Positions 16,321 through 27,024 are shown, numbered from the stretch's first letter. The stretch: 63,001 nucleotides of DNA from Peptostreptococcus stomatis DSM 17678 (GCF_000147675.1 NZ_ADGQ01000002.1:1-63001); one strand, 5' to 3'. Notes: generated from the letters alone by a model not told the origin. A program made the numbers and translations.

Positions 16321-17448
16321 TTATTTTTCAAGCTTTACGCCAACTTCATACAGACCCTTTGCAGTGGCCATCTGGCTGTCGTCTACCACCTTGTACTTGG
16401 CATTTAGTTTAAGGTTTAGGGCAGTTCCACCTGATACAAATATCTCCATTTCACCTAGGTTGTTCCAGGTTTCTTCGATAATTTCATTAGTATCATCTGA
16501 AGTCAATTTATAGGCTAGTTCCTTTAGTTCTGGATAGTCATCTGCTGTGTCTATTTCAGGTAAACTCTTAGTAATACCAATGTCTACAAGTCTTTTCTGA
16601 ACTATTTTTAGGGCGTTTTGATTACCTGATTCAATAGTTGTACTTAGCTTGTCGTTGAACTTGAAGCCCTTGTCAAAGTAACTAAGCTCAGTAGTTCTGA
16701 AGCCTATATTTACCATACCAACTGGATTGTTTTCATTGATTCTGTTGCCCATTGCATAGATAAGAGCAGAGTCTGCCTCCCTAAATATATTTACATTTTC
16801 TATTTTTATAGTCTTAACACTGTTGTTTATCTTGTTCTTTACAACTATTGTAGAGTCCCTATATTCTTTTTCAACTTCTTTAAGAGTGGACTTTTTGAAG
16901 ATCTTGTATGGGACGCCCAGGATAAGGCTGACACTGTCAGATACTGCAATCTCGCTTAGGGCAGCACTTATAAGGATTCTTACAACTGGTGAAACCTTGC
17001 TATCACCAGCATTCCTAATGCATTTCATACTTTCTTTTTCAGATAGGTCTCCTACAAAATATTCGTTACCATCCAGCTCTATATAGATTGGGTTTTTCTT
17101 GTAGTCTTCTAGAGATATGTTTCTACCATCCCCATATACGCTCTTGAAAAGGCATGAATATTCCTTGTCATTATATAGGGAATAACCCTTTACGTAGCCT
17201 CTACCTATGTCTAATCCTATTATTTGTGTGTCCATTTTTTCTTCCTCCCTCTTTTTCTTTTTAGTGGTAGCTGTTTTAAGCCCTTCACTTACTGATTCAT
17301 CTTTTTTATTTTCTTCATATTCATCTTCTACTGGCTTTCCTGTGGATTTTTCTATATTTTTATTTGAAAAATTCCCTTCTAAAGCCGGATTTTTGTTATC
17401 AAGGTTGCTTGTAGCTATATTTTTGTCTTGAATTTCTTTTTTAGTCAT
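16321..17448 (-). CDS. parM: ParM-like actin-family ATPase
   Basis: Filament-forming segregation ATPase. From residue 72 the actin fold begins: I-I-G-L-D-I-G-R-G-Y-V-K-G (phosphate 1), later V-G-M-V-N-I-G-F-R-T-T-E-L (phosphate 2) and E-I-F-V-S-G-G-T-A-L-N-L (adenosine). Residues 1-71 are a charged extension not usual in ParM. Two starts are plausible: 17448 (AAAGGAG, 10 bases upstream) and 17235 (GGGAGGA, 8 bases upstream), the latter giving a standard-length ~304-aa ParM. Such cassettes are typical of plasmids, yet the neighbours are chromosomal. Confidence 0.8.
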   Translation of the reverse strand: MTKKEIQDKNIATSNLDNKNPALEGNFSNKNIEKSTGKPVEDEYEENKKDESVSEGLKTATTKKKKREEEKMDTQIIGLDIGRGYVKGYSLYNDKEYSCLFKSVYGDGRNISLEDYKKNPIYIELDGNEYFVGDLSEKESMKCIRNAGDSKVSPVVRILISAALSEIAVSDSVSLILGVPYKIFKKSTLKEVEKEYRDSTIVVKNKINNSVKTIKIENVNIFREADSALIYAMGNRINENNPVGMVNIGFRTTELSYFDKGFKFNDKLSTTIESGNQNALKIVQKRLVDIGITKSLPEIDTADDYPELKELAYKLTSDDTNEIIEETWNNLGEMEIFVSGGTALNLKLNAKYKVVDDSQMATAKGLYEVGVKLEK

Positions 17449-17473
17449 AATCCTATAACTCCTTTACCTCATA

Positions 17474-17636
17474 ATTATAACATATTAGTTCCTAAATAGC
17501 TACACTTTTATATAAATATACATAAATAGTTCCTTAAAAAGTACTATTTATGTAGCTAAAAGTGTATATTTAGTTCCTAATATGTAACTAATTTAATCTA
17601 TTATAAAAATACAGTTCCTATTTAGGTACTAATATG
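17474..17636. repeat. Centromere-like (parC) repeat region upstream of parM
   Basis: AGTTCCT occurs at 17487, 17528, 17572 and 17613, always followed by an A/T-rich stretch, at spacings of 41, 44 and 41 bp (about four helical turns). TACACTTTTA at 17501 and its inverse near 17558 form a further inverted repeat. The parM -10 box (17474-17479, minus strand) abuts the first repeat, so ParR binding would both mark the centromere and repress parM. Confidence 0.65.
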
Positions 17637-17896
17637 GTAATTATAGAGGCTGTTTTTGAAGATAAAATTAAAAGCAGAAATTAGGGAAAAAACAGGAAGA
17701 ATATCCAATACATTATTAATATACTAGTTTTAATAAATTTATAATGTATACGAATTTTAAAAAGGTATTTAGGTATGGGGAGTAGAAAAATATAGGTATA
17801 AAGAATCATGAGATAGATTGAGGAATAGGCCTAAGAGATGAAGTGGGGTCTTACTTATATGGGAATATATCAACTAATGTGTGGAGGACGGTAAAG

Positions 17897-19036
17897 ATGA
17901 ATAATATAATGGACTATTTAGACTGGAGAGGGGATATAAGCTTTGACCAAGATGGAATAAATGAAGTAGATAATCTAATCTTTTCTATGGTATCATATCT
18001 GAATTTTGATATGCTGAGAGGGGCTAATAGCCTAGAGGAGGCCTCTAAAGCCTATGCTGAGTCTAAAAAAAGAGGGACAGGCAAGGAGACAAGAGATTTT
18101 ATAAAGAAGATAGAAAAGCTTTTAAATAGGCTTGGTCAGGTAGAAAGGTATAGGTCGGTAAGAATATCAGACTACATATACAAGTATGACCATGACAATG
18201 AAAGTCAATTTTGTGCCATGACCTTTGCTTTTGGAAACTGGATATATGTAGCCTATAGGGGGACTGATGACAGTTTAGTAGGTTTTAAGGAAGATTTTAA
18301 TATGTGTTTCTCCGCCCCTGTAATGGCCCAGAAGGATGCTGTGACCTACCTAAGGCATATCCTGGATAAATACAAGGATCAGGAGGTCTATACAGGTGGA
18401 CATTCTAAGGGAGGTAATCTAGCGGTCTATGCCCATGTAGGTATAGAAGAAGCATACAGAAAGAGGGTTGTTCAAATATATAATAATGATGGTCCGGGTT
18501 TTACCGAAGAAATACTAAAGACTCCTGAATATAAGGAAACTGCCAAGAAAGTAGTAAAACTTCTACCCCAGGGATCTGTAGTTGGCATACTCATGGATGA
18601 TGAAGAAGAGTACTTCATAGTAAATGCCAGGGGTGATAATGGTATAATCCAGCATGATGGCCTTAACTGGGATGTTAAAGGTAGAAAGTTTGTTAAGAAA
18701 GACAAGTTCACAGACCAGTCTACCTATATCAACCGTACCCTGAAGATATGGCTTGCCAGTCTTGACAGGGATGAAAGGGGTAAATTTGTAGACGAATTCT
18801 ATGACCTGATAGTGAAATCAACAGATGCAAACATGTTGGGCGATATATCTGGTAAGGAGGTCCAGGCAGCCCTGGCTATGATTAAGAATCTAAGAAGTAT
18901 GGATGAAGAAAACAGGGAAATACTGGCATCAGCAATGAAGAAACTCCTAAAAAGTAATTCGAAGTCTATAGGTAAGATTTCAGTGAGGAAGAGGTTCAAG
19001 AAAAAGGCAGAAGAAATCATGAAAATAAACAAGTAA
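17897..19036 (+). CDS. Mbeg1-like (DUF2974) lipase-fold protein
   Basis: About 379 aa. Contains an alpha/beta-hydrolase core: F-G-N-W-I-Y-V-A-Y-R-G-T-D-D (oxyanion region), nucleophile elbow G-G-H-S-K-G-G-N-L-A, and a following Y-N-N-D-G-P-G-F. No signal peptide, so probably cytoplasmic. Start chosen at 17897 because GGAGG lies 9 bases upstream; the frame's earlier ATG at 17843 has no site. Substrate unknown. Confidence 0.8.
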   Translation: MNNIMDYLDWRGDISFDQDGINEVDNLIFSMVSYLNFDMLRGANSLEEASKAYAESKKRGTGKETRDFIKKIEKLLNRLGQVERYRSVRISDYIYKYDHDNESQFCAMTFAFGNWIYVAYRGTDDSLVGFKEDFNMCFSAPVMAQKDAVTYLRHILDKYKDQEVYTGGHSKGGNLAVYAHVGIEEAYRKRVVQIYNNDGPGFTEEILKTPEYKETAKKVVKLLPQGSVVGILMDDEEEYFIVNARGDNGIIQHDGLNWDVKGRKFVKKDKFTDQSTYINRTLKIWLASLDRDERGKFVDEFYDLIVKSTDANMLGDISGKEVQAALAMIKNLRSMDEENREILASAMKKLLKSNSKSIGKISVRKRFKKKAEEIMKINK

Positions 19037-19074
19037 CACCATTGCTGTAAAAGACAGTCAAACTCAAAAAAATC

Positions 19075-19103
19075 TTGTAATAGACCCCTATTTATGGTAA
19101 GAT
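19075..19103 (+). promoter_or_regulatory. Promoter of pyrF-carA-carB
   Basis: TTGTAA at 19075-19080, 17-base spacer, TAAGAT at 19098-19103. The start falls near 19110, at the head of the structured leader. Confidence 0.6.
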
Positions 19104-19110
19104 AATCTGT

Positions 19111-19304
19111 AAGGTGCAAGAGAGGTCGTACAGAGATGCGACTGCACTAAAAAATAGATTAAGTCTTTTAAGCTGGTCCAGAGAGACTGGTAAGGATAGG
19201 ACCTGAGAGGTCTAAAATAGAGGATTGTGTTAAACAATCCTAGCTTATGGAGCGTATTTTATCCTTATACCCTTGTATCTCAACTGGGTGTAAGGATTTT
19301 TTTG
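19111..19304 (+). promoter_or_regulatory. PyrR-type attenuator leader
   Basis: Three successive hairpins carry purine loops: 19114-19147 (loop with CAGAGA), 19172-19190 (stem around CAGAGA, in a TCCAGAGAGACT context like the PyrR site), and 19199-19213 (loop TGAGA). An 8-bp hairpin (19221-19241) follows, then a strong terminator (19261-19272 with 19286-19297, T-run to 19303). TAAGGATA (19191-19198) is complementary to TATCCTTA (19260-19267), which opens the terminator; the same bases close the base of the second hairpin. This is the anti-antiterminator logic used by PyrR with UMP. Confidence 0.75.
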
Positions 19305-19338
19305 TACCTAAAAGCCTTAATCAGACAGGAGAGAATGT

Positions 19339-20061
19339 ATGATAAGTGGAAAGAGTAAGTTGATGGTGGCAATAGACACCGACAACTATGAAAAGGCAGT
19401 AGAACTAATTGACAAACTGGATAATAGTGTAGAGATTTTTAAGCTGGGACTAGAAAACTATATAGCATCTAGGGGGAAGACTCTGGACTACCTAAAATCT
19501 AAGGGTAAGAGGGTATTTTTGGACTTGAAATTCCATGATATACCTAATACCATGATGTCGGCTGTAAGGGCCTGTATCAAGGATGGTGTCTGGCTGATGA
19601 CAATTCATGTATCAGACTACGAAGGAATGAAGATGTGTGCAGATATAGCCAAGGAAGAAGCGGCTAGGCTGGGCATAGAAAAACCCTTAATTGTGGGTGT
19701 AACAGTATTGACATCTATGAGTGATGAAGACCTGGCAAGTGTGGGTTGTAACCTATCTACCAGGGAGGCAGCAATAAAGAGGGCCAAGCTGGCCAAGGAG
19801 GCAGGCCTAGACGGTGTTGTATGCTCAGCCCAGGAGGTAGAAGATATAGTAGCAGCCTGTGGTGATGACTTCGTGACAGTGTGTCCAGGCATCAGGCCAA
19901 AGTCTGCTGAAGTTGGCGACCAAAAGAGGGTTGTAACACCTAGCCAGGCTATAAAAAACGGGGCCAAGCTCCTGGTAGTAGGCAGACCTATAACTAGGGC
20001 AGAAGACCCGGCAAAGGCGGCAGACCTTATAGTTGAAGAGATAGAAAAGGCATTAGTATAA
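19339..20061 (+). CDS. pyrF: Orotidine 5'-phosphate decarboxylase
   Basis: Makes UMP from OMP, the last step of pyrimidine synthesis. 240 aa, type 1 enzyme. Catalytic D-L-K-F-H-D-I-P-N-T (Lys and Asp tetrad) and the phosphate-binding V-C-P-G-I-R-P and V-V-G-R-P-I-T segments are present. AGGAG upstream. First gene after the attenuator. Confidence 0.97.
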   Translation: MISGKSKLMVAIDTDNYEKAVELIDKLDNSVEIFKLGLENYIASRGKTLDYLKSKGKRVFLDLKFHDIPNTMMSAVRACIKDGVWLMTIHVSDYEGMKMCADIAKEEAARLGIEKPLIVGVTVLTSMSDEDLASVGCNLSTREAAIKRAKLAKEAGLDGVVCSAQEVEDIVAACGDDFVTVCPGIRPKSAEVGDQKRVVTPSQAIKNGAKLLVVGRPITRAEDPAKAADLIVEEIEKALV

Positions 20062-20130
20062 ATCTTGACCAGGTACTATGGCCAATTAGGGTGGTAGGAG
20101 TACCTAGTCTCATTAAAAGGAGAGCATCAA

Positions 20131-21180
20131 ATGAAGGGAAGATTAATTTTAGAAGACGGAACGATTTTTGAAGGCAAGGCCTTTGGTTATATTGAAGATA
20201 GCGTTGGAGAAGTAGTATTCAACACTTCTATGACAGGCTACCAGGAAATACTTACTGACCCATCATACTATGGTCAGATAGTAACTATTACATATCCCCT
20301 GGTAGGTAACTATGGTATAAACCTGGAAGACAAGGAGTCAGACGGGGTGATGGTAAGTGGCTTTATAGTTAGGGAAAAGAGTGATATGCCATCAAACTTC
20401 AGGTGTGAGATGGATATAGACACCTACCTAAAGCAGAGCAAGGTAATAGGCCTAGAAGGTATAGATACAAGGGCCCTTACAAAGATTCTAAGAAATAAGG
20501 GAACAATGAGGGGGGTAATAACTACTGAACATACTAAGCTATCTGATGTTAAGTCAAGGATAGAGTCTTTTGACAATAGTCAGGCTGTCAGGATGGTAGG
20601 TAGGAAGGCCGTAGAACATATAGAAGGGCCAGGTAAGAGGGTGGCCATAATGGACTTCGGTGTGAAGGAAAATATAATTAGAAACTTTGCAGGAAGAGGC
20701 TGTGATATTACAATCTTCCCAGCAGAGACTGGCTATGAAGAAGTTCTGGCTATAGATCCAGACCTTATATTCCTCTCAAACGGGCCTGGAGACCCTGCAG
20801 ACCTTGAAGATATAGTTGAAAATGTTAGACAGATGATAGGCAAGAAGCCAATAGTTGGCATATGCCTAGGCCATCAGATTCTAGCAATTGCCCTTGGTGG
20901 TAAGACCGGTAAGCTAAAGTTTGGCCACAGGGGAGGAAACCACCCGGTTAAGGACTTTGAAGAAAATAAGATATTTATCACATCTCAAAATCACGGCTAC
21001 TATGTAACTGAGGTTCCTCAGGATATGACGGTTACCCAGGTCAACCTAAATGACAATACTGTTGAGGGTATGAGGCACAATACACTTCCAATTTATAGTG
21101 TCCAGTACCATCCAGAGGCTTGTCCGGGACCACTTGATAGTGAGTATGTATTTGATAAATTTTTAGAGATAGCAGAGTAG
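20131..21180 (+). CDS. carA: Carbamoyl-phosphate synthase small (glutaminase) subunit
   Basis: Supplies ammonia from glutamine to CarB. 349 aa, full length. C-terminal class I glutaminase has nucleophile Cys245 in G-I-C-L-G-H-Q and the His/Glu of Y-H-P-E-A. It sits with pyrF under PyrR-type control, so this copy probably serves pyrimidine synthesis. Confidence 0.97.
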   Translation: MKGRLILEDGTIFEGKAFGYIEDSVGEVVFNTSMTGYQEILTDPSYYGQIVTITYPLVGNYGINLEDKESDGVMVSGFIVREKSDMPSNFRCEMDIDTYLKQSKVIGLEGIDTRALTKILRNKGTMRGVITTEHTKLSDVKSRIESFDNSQAVRMVGRKAVEHIEGPGKRVAIMDFGVKENIIRNFAGRGCDITIFPAETGYEEVLAIDPDLIFLSNGPGDPADLEDIVENVRQMIGKKPIVGICLGHQILAIALGGKTGKLKFGHRGGNHPVKDFEENKIFITSQNHGYYVTEVPQDMTVTQVNLNDNTVEGMRHNTLPIYSVQYHPEACPGPLDSEYVFDKFLEIAE

Positions 21181-21193
21181 GGAGGAGTTAAAG

Positions 21194-24100
21194 ATGCCTA
21201 AAATAGAGAGTATAAAGAAAACATTAGTATTGGGTTCAGGTCCAATTATCATAGGCCAGGCTGCAGAATTTGACTATTCTGGAACACAGGCTTGTCAGGC
21301 CCTAAAGGAAGAAGGGATAGAGGTAGTTCTAATAAACTCAAACCCAGCTACTATAATGACTGACCAGGAAATAGCTGACCATATATATATAGAGCCTTTG
21401 ACTCTAGACTTTATAGAAAAAATAATTGAAAAGGAAAGACCAGACAGTCTTTTGGCAGGTATGGGTGGTCAGACAGGCCTAAACCTGGCAGTAGACCTAT
21501 ATGAAGCAGGTATCCTGGACAAGTACGGGGTAAAGATAATCGGTACATCTGTTGAATCTATCAAGAAGGGTGAAGATAGGGATACCTTTAGAGAGGTAAT
21601 GAGGGAAATAGGCCAGCCGGTAATAGAGAGTGACATAGTTACAACCCTAGAAGAGGGTCTAGCCTATGCAAATAGAATCGGCTATCCAGTAGTTGTTAGG
21701 CCGGCCTATACACTTGGAGGTACAGGTGGTGGTATAGCAGAGACAGAGGAAGAATTGAGAGAAACCCTGACTCATGGTCTAGAGCTAAGCCCGGTAACTC
21801 AGTGCTTGTTAGAAAAGTCTATCAAGGGTTGGAAGGAAATAGAATACGAGGTGATGAGGGACTCTAATGGTAACTGTATTACAGTTTGTAATATGGAAAA
21901 CATAGACCCAGTAGGTGTACATACAGGAGACTCAATAGTTGTAGCACCTAGCCAGACCCTATCTAACCTAGAATATCAGATGCTAAGGACAGCATCACTA
22001 GATATAATAGATGCCATAGGAGTTGAGGGTGGTTGTAATGTCCAGTTGGCCCTAAATCCTAAGAGTCTGGAATATGCAATTATAGAAATAAACCCAAGAG
22101 TATCTAGGTCGTCAGCCCTAGCATCTAAGGCTACAGGTTATCCAATAGCCAAGGTTGCAGCCAAGATAGCCCTAGGATACACACTAGATGAAATAGAAAA
22201 TGCAGTAACTAAGAAGACAAATGCCTGCTTTGAGCCTACCCTAGACTATGTGGTAGTTAAGATACCTAAGTGGCCATTTGACAAGTTTAAGCATGCCAAC
22301 AGAAAGCTTGGAACTAAGATGATGGCTACCGGTGAAATAATGAGTATAGGTTCAAACTTTGAATCAGCCTTTCTAAAGGGAATCAGGTCCCTAGAAACAG
22401 GCAAGTTCTCACTAGTTCACAAGGCATCAGAGGGCAAGACTCTAGCCCAGCTAAAGGAAAGTATAGTAGTTCCAGATGATGAGAGAATATTCGACCTGGC
22501 TGAGATGATCAGGAGGGGCTACAAGCTAGAGATGATATCTACTATTACAGGTGTGGATGAATGGTTCCTAAACAAGTTCAAGTGGATAGTAGACCAGGAA
22601 GAAAAGTTAAGAGTCATGAAGATTGAAGACCTTAACAAGGAATACCTTCTAGAACTAAAGAAGAAGGGCTTCTCTGACAAGGGTATGGCAGACCTTATGA
22701 AGATAGACACAGAAGACCTGGTAGAGTTGAGAAAGCTATATAAGATCAGGCCTTCTTACAAGATGGTTGATACTTGTGCAGGTGAATTTGATGCCGTATC
22801 ACCTTATTACTACTCAACTTATGAAGAGTATGATGAAGTAGAAATCAGCGACAAGAGAAAGGTCATCGTTCTAGGTTCAGGGCCTATAAGGATAGGCCAG
22901 GGTATAGAGTTTGACTATTGTTCAGTACATGCTGTAATGGCACTCAGGAAGTTGGGAATAGAGACTATAATCATCAACAACAACCCAGAAACAGTAAGTA
23001 CAGACTTTGATACATCTGACAAGCTATACTTTGAACCATTGACAGAAGAAGACGTATACCACATCATAGAAAAGGAAAAGCCAGAGGGAGTAATCCTACA
23101 GTTTGGTGGCCAGACAGCTATAAAGCTAGCTAAATTCCTTAGTGAAAAGGGTGTAAAGATCCTGGGAACAGACTTCAAGGATATAGATGCAGCAGAAGAT
23201 AGGGAAAAGTTCGAAGACCTATTAGAAAGCTTGAATATAAATAGACCTAAGGGTAAGGGTGTATGGTCAGTGGCTGAAGGTGTAGAGGTTGCTACACAGC
23301 TTGGTTATCCAGTCCTAGTTAGACCATCATATGTCCTAGGAGGCCAGGGTATGGAGATAACTTATGATGAAGTAAGGTTGACTCAGTACCTAGAAGACGC
23401 CTTTGATAGGGACCCTATGAACCCTGTCTTGATAGACAAGTACTTGACTGGTAGGGAGATAGAGGTTGATGCTATCTGCGATGGTAAGGATATACTGATA
23501 CCAGGTATTATGGAGCACTTGGAGAGGGCAGGAGTCCACTCTGGAGACTCTATAACAATGTATCCTAGCCAGGGTATATCAGACAAGATAAAGGACAAGA
23601 TATATGAATATACAAAGATGATGGCCCTTAACTTGAATGTAGTAGGTATGGTAAACATTCAGTTTATAGAATACAAGGATGAGCTTTATATTATAGAGGT
23701 AAACCCAAGAGCCAGCCGTACAGTACCATATATCTCAAAGGTAAGTGGTGTACCAATTATAGACCTGGCTACTAAGTGTATGATAGGCTATGACCTAAAA
23801 GACCTAGGCTTCGGCACAGGAGTCTACAAGACACCTTCACACGTATGCGTAAAGGTACCTGTATTCTCTATGTCAAAGTTATCTAAGGTAGAGGTAAGCC
23901 TAGGACCAGAAATGAAGTCTACAGGTGAAGTATTGGGTGTAGGAGAGACTCTTGAAGAGGCCCTATACAAAGGCTTCTTGGCATCAGGCCAGAGGGTATC
24001 TGAAGAAAAGAAGAAGGTCCTAGCCACTGTTAACAACAACGACAAGGCAGAGTTCATAGAATTGGCTAAGGACATGCAGGATATAGGTTATACATTTGTA

Positions 24101-24409
24101 GCCACTCAGGGAACTGCCAAGTCCCTAGATGAAGCAGGTGTTAAGTGTGAGGTAGTAAACAGGGTAGAAGAGCCTAGACCAAACATACTTGATGTAATCA
24201 GAAACAAGGAAGTTGATATGGTTATCAATACACCAACAAAGGGTAACGACTCTACTAGAGACGGTTTCAAGATGAGGAGAACTGCCATAGAGTTCCAGAC
24301 AGAGATAATGACTTCTCTAGATACATTAAAGGCTATGGTAGCAGTAAATAGAAGGCATATAGATTCACAGGACAAGAGGGTATATAGCCTGAGAGAAATC
24401 AATAAATAA
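21194..24409 (+). CDS. carB: Carbamoyl-phosphate synthase large subunit
   Basis: 1071 aa, full length. Two homologous ATP-grasp halves are visible: the N-half begins [19 protein letters not shown] and the C-half [19 protein letters not shown]-terminal MGS-type allosteric domain (from about residue 930) follows, where UMP or other effectors bind. It starts 13 bp after carA. Confidence 0.98.
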   Translation: MPKIESIKKTLVLGSGPIIIGQAAEFDYSGTQACQALKEEGIEVVLINSNPATIMTDQEIADHIYIEPLTLDFIEKIIEKERPDSLLAGMGGQTGLNLAVDLYEAGILDKYGVKIIGTSVESIKKGEDRDTFREVMREIGQPVIESDIVTTLEEGLAYANRIGYPVVVRPAYTLGGTGGGIAETEEELRETLTHGLELSPVTQCLLEKSIKGWKEIEYEVMRDSNGNCITVCNMENIDPVGVHTGDSIVVAPSQTLSNLEYQMLRTASLDIIDAIGVEGGCNVQLALNPKSLEYAIIEINPRVSRSSALASKATGYPIAKVAAKIALGYTLDEIENAVTKKTNACFEPTLDYVVVKIPKWPFDKFKHANRKLGTKMMATGEIMSIGSNFESAFLKGIRSLETGKFSLVHKASEGKTLAQLKESIVVPDDERIFDLAEMIRRGYKLEMISTITGVDEWFLNKFKWIVDQEEKLRVMKIEDLNKEYLLELKKKGFSDKGMADLMKIDTEDLVELRKLYKIRPSYKMVDTCAGEFDAVSPYYYSTYEEYDEVEISDKRKVIVLGSGPIRIGQGIEFDYCSVHAVMALRKLGIETIIINNNPETVSTDFDTSDKLYFEPLTEEDVYHIIEKEKPEGVILQFGGQTAIKLAKFLSEKGVKILGTDFKDIDAAEDREKFEDLLESLNINRPKGKGVWSVAEGVEVATQLGYPVLVRPSYVLGGQGMEITYDEVRLTQYLEDAFDRDPMNPVLIDKYLTGREIEVDAICDGKDILIPGIMEHLERAGVHSGDSITMYPSQGISDKIKDKIYEYTKMMALNLNVVGMVNIQFIEYKDELYIIEVNPRASRTVPYISKVSGVPIIDLATKCMIGYDLKDLGFGTGVYKTPSHVCVKVPVFSMSKLSKVEVSLGPEMKSTGEVLGVGETLEEALYKGFLASGQRVSEEKKKVLATVNNNDKAEFIELAKDMQDIGYTFVATQGTAKSLDEAGVKCEVVNRVEEPRPNILDVIRNKEVDMVINTPTKGNDSTRDGFKMRRTAIEFQTEIMTSLDTLKAMVAVNRRHIDSQDKRVYSLREINK

Positions 24410-24461
24410 GACCCTTACTGCCCTCATTGCGGTCAAAGAATATAGTTTTTTGAATTTTGGA

Positions 24462-24497
24462 GACCATAAAGCTAACTAGCTTTATGGTCTTTTTTTA
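24462..24497 (+). terminator. Terminator of pyrF-carA-carB
   Basis: 13-bp stem (24462-24474 with 24477-24489) and eight T. Confidence 0.9.
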
Positions 24498-24637
24498 TAG
24501 GCTTTTCATATTCCTGCCAGGGTAGATTTATAAAAAGGTGCTTGAAATTAGCTATCACTTCATATATCATATAGTTATAGCTTTAAATATTTAAATTTGT
24601 ATAGATATATATTTTCTACATTAGGAGGTGGATGTAA

Positions 24638-25294
24638 ATGAAATCAAGAAATAAGGTAATATTCCCTCTTCTAGTTGTACTAATAACTATATCGTCTTCT
24701 TTTTACGCTTATAGTAATACTCATATAAGCCAAGAGGACGAAAGAAAGATCAGGGAAACCAGTGAAAGTTTTATAAAGACTGATTTTTCTAGCCTGAGAG
24801 GTAGCAACGATTTTTCAACTCTTGGAAATGATAAATTCAAGGAATACTTGAGAGTCAGAAATGATATCAAGAGGGCCTATGCTGAGCTTATAAGGTCAGA
24901 CTCTCAAACCGAGAAGCTAGATTATAAGTTTAAATTTATAGAGATTTCTAGGGTAGGAAAGTATGTCAAGGTAGATCTAGATACAAGTGAAATAGGATTA
25001 GACCCTATAGAGGTTTCATATGCTGGTAAGAAGGTGAGTACTAAGAGTGGTAGGACTAACCATTCTATCATTTATCTTGCAAAGATAGGAGACCAGTACA
25101 AGGTTATTTCTGCCAGGATGGATACGGAAGCCGACCTTATTGATGATGAATTTAATGCCAATAAAGAATTAGGTTTTGAAGATGGTTTTGCCGATAATGA
25201 TGGCTTGACTAGTAAAAATCTAAAGAAGATGTTGAAGGCTATGGAAGAACGTAAAGGAAGACTCTTGGACTATTATAAGAAAAAGGGAATATAA
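24638..25294 (+). CDS. Exported protein of unknown function, 218 aa
   Basis: Starts with a signal peptide or anchor (K-S-R-N-K-V then a hydrophobic stretch to about residue 25, cleavage possible near A-Y-S-N). The mature part is charged, beginning with S-E-S-F-I-K-T-D-F, and has a D-Q-Y-K-V-I-S-A-R-M segment. Its layout resembles the exported protein at 42753 (same length class, E-S-F-I-x(3)-F opening, K-E-Y-L-x-x-R-N motif), so the two may be distant paralogues. Strong AGGAGG site. Confidence 0.7.
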   Translation: MKSRNKVIFPLLVVLITISSSFYAYSNTHISQEDERKIRETSESFIKTDFSSLRGSNDFSTLGNDKFKEYLRVRNDIKRAYAELIRSDSQTEKLDYKFKFIEISRVGKYVKVDLDTSEIGLDPIEVSYAGKKVSTKSGRTNHSIIYLAKIGDQYKVISARMDTEADLIDDEFNANKELGFEDGFADNDGLTSKNLKKMLKAMEERKGRLLDYYKKKGI

Positions 25295-25295
25295 A

Positions 25296-25341
25296 TAAAA
25301 AAGGCGTAACACTCATTTTTTGGGAGAGTGCACGCCTTTTT
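25296..25341. terminator. Bidirectional terminator between the exported-protein gene and cysE
   Basis: Stem of AAAAGGCGT and ACACTC with GAGTG and ACGCCTTTT (one bulge each side), A-run before and T-run after. Confidence 0.85.
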
Positions 25342-25372
25342 GCTTTATGATCTTATTAACTCTAAATATATA

Positions 25373-25969
25373 CTAAATGAAGTACATAGAACCTTCAGCA
25401 GCCAACCTTTCGTTTAGGTTGATCACCTTTGAACTAGTATTCTTTATCTTTACAATCTTGCCGGGTATACCTACGACTGTAGCCCCGTTTGGTATATCGT
25501 GTAGGACTACGCTATTGGCACCGACCTTGACCTCGTTTCCAAGTGTCACAGGACCTAATACCTTGGCTCCTGAGCCTATTATAACGTCATTACCTACTGT
25601 AGGGTGCCTTTTGCCTGTGTGGTTGCCTGTGCCCCCTAGAGTGACTCCCTGATAGATTGTAACCCTATTACCTACCTCTGCAGTTTCTCCGATTACAACA
25701 CCCATACCATGGTCTATCATGATACTATGGCCTATAGTGGCTCCTGGGTGGATTTCTATACCAGTTAGGAACCTAAATATCTGGGATACCAGCCTGGCTA
25801 GGAATTTTAAGCCCATATTGCTAAGGGCATGGGATATGCTGTGGCCTATTAGGGCATGGACAGATGGATATATGATAAATACCATCAGTCTATTCAAAAA
25901 TTTTATCTTACCCCTGCTGGATGCAGGGTCATTAGCTATAATATAATCAATGTTCTTTATAAATTTCAT
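25373..25969 (-). CDS. cysE: Serine O-acetyltransferase
   Basis: First step of cysteine synthesis: serine plus acetyl-CoA gives O-acetylserine. 198 aa, short (EpsC-like) form with a reduced N-terminal helical domain. Left-handed beta-helix hexapeptide repeats are clear, with [20 protein letters not shown] and K-R-H-P-T-V-G-N. It follows cysK by 46 bp, so both respond to the same upstream control. Confidence 0.95.
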   Translation of the reverse strand: MKFIKNIDYIIANDPASSRGKIKFLNRLMVFIIYPSVHALIGHSISHALSNMGLKFLARLVSQIFRFLTGIEIHPGATIGHSIMIDHGMGVVIGETAEVGNRVTIYQGVTLGGTGNHTGKRHPTVGNDVIIGSGAKVLGPVTLGNEVKVGANSVVLHDIPNGATVVGIPGKIVKIKNTSSKVINLNERLAAEGSMYFI

Positions 25970-26015
25970 CTACATCACCATCTCAATCTCAAACAAAATA
26001 CTCGGCGACATCCGA

Positions 26016-26903
26016 TTAAAATATACCCATTGACATATACTTATCTGCGCCATCTGGAGCAACTGTAACGATCTTCTTATTTGGGAACCTTTCAGCCAAC
26101 CTCTTGGCAGCAGCTATATTAGCTCCGGCAGATATACCTAGTAGAATACCCTCATCATTGGCTACTTGTCTTACCATTTCATAGGCCTCGTCATCAGAAA
26201 TTAAGATTAGATCATCTACAATATCAGCAAAGTAGTTCTTTGGTATAAAGTTCGCACCAATTCCCTGAATCTTATGTGGTCCAGCCTGGCCCTTTGTAAT
26301 AATTGGAGAGGCTTCTGGCTCGATACCATAAACCTTAACATTAGGATTCTGGTCCTTTAGGTAAGACCCTATACCTGAAAGTGTACCACCAGTACCTATA
26401 CCAGCCACAAATATATCCACATCCTTTAATTCGGTGTATATTTCTGGTCCAGTTGTCTTGTAGTGGTAGTCAGGATTGTCCCTGTTGTCGAACTGGCCTA
26501 GAGACTTGTAATCACCAGTGGCTAGTAGCTCGTTCATCTTGTCTATGGTTCCCTGCATGCCCTTGGCTGCCTCAGTCAAAATAAGCTCAGCCCCATAGGC
26601 CTTAATCATGCTTCTTCTTTCGACGCTCATGGATTCAGGCATTATTATAGTTACCTGGTAGCCCCTGCTCTTACCAATCATGGCAGTAGCTATACCAGTA
26701 TTTCCACTAGTTGCTTCAACGATTCTATCACCAGCCTTCAATAGGCCCTTTTCTTCGGCACCTAGTATCATACCTAGGACTGCACGGTCCTTAATAGATC
26801 CTCCTGGATTCTTGTTCTCCAATTTTACAAATATGTTTTTGTCTATTTTTTCCAAATTTATAAGTGGTGTATTTCCTATTAATTCTATTACGTTCTTTTT
26901 CAT
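26016..26903 (-). CDS. cysK: Cysteine synthase (O-acetylserine sulfhydrylase)
   Basis: PLP enzyme joining O-acetylserine and sulfide to cysteine. 295 aa. Lys38 of P-G-G-S-I-K-D-R binds PLP; T-S-G-N-T-G-I-A holds the substrate loop; G-I-G-T-G-G-T binds the phosphate. AAGGAG lies 9 bases before the ATG. Preceded by about 350 nt of leader with a poly-Cys ORF. Confidence 0.97.
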   Translation of the reverse strand: MKKNVIELIGNTPLINLEKIDKNIFVKLENKNPGGSIKDRAVLGMILGAEEKGLLKAGDRIVEATSGNTGIATAMIGKSRGYQVTIIMPESMSVERRSMIKAYGAELILTEAAKGMQGTIDKMNELLATGDYKSLGQFDNRDNPDYHYKTTGPEIYTELKDVDIFVAGIGTGGTLSGIGSYLKDQNPNVKVYGIEPEASPIITKGQAGPHKIQGIGANFIPKNYFADIVDDLILISDDEAYEMVRQVANDEGILLGISAGANIAAAKRLAERFPNKKIVTVAPDGADKYMSMGIF

Positions 26904-26962
26904 CTTTATTTCTCCTTATCTTATCTGTTGTTGAGGTAACTAGGCTATGGGGCCTGAGTATT

Positions 26963-27014
26963 CCTGTGAAATTATAGCGGAATATACCTATATTTTTCAT
27001 TGCACAGGTATATT
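26963..27014 (-). promoter_or_regulatory. Alternative hairpins between the poly-Cys ORF and cysK
   Basis: Stem A: 27006-27014 with 26981-26989 (9 bp). Stem B: 27003-27008 with 26963-26968 (CCTGTG/CACAGG). They share bases and exclude each other. Stem A begins 20 bases after the last Cys codon, within reach of a stalled ribosome. No T-run is present, so control would act on translation, RNA stability or Rho. A TATAAT at 26972-26977 (minus) could also be a second promoter. Confidence 0.45.
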
Positions 27015-27024
27015 TCTGTTACTC

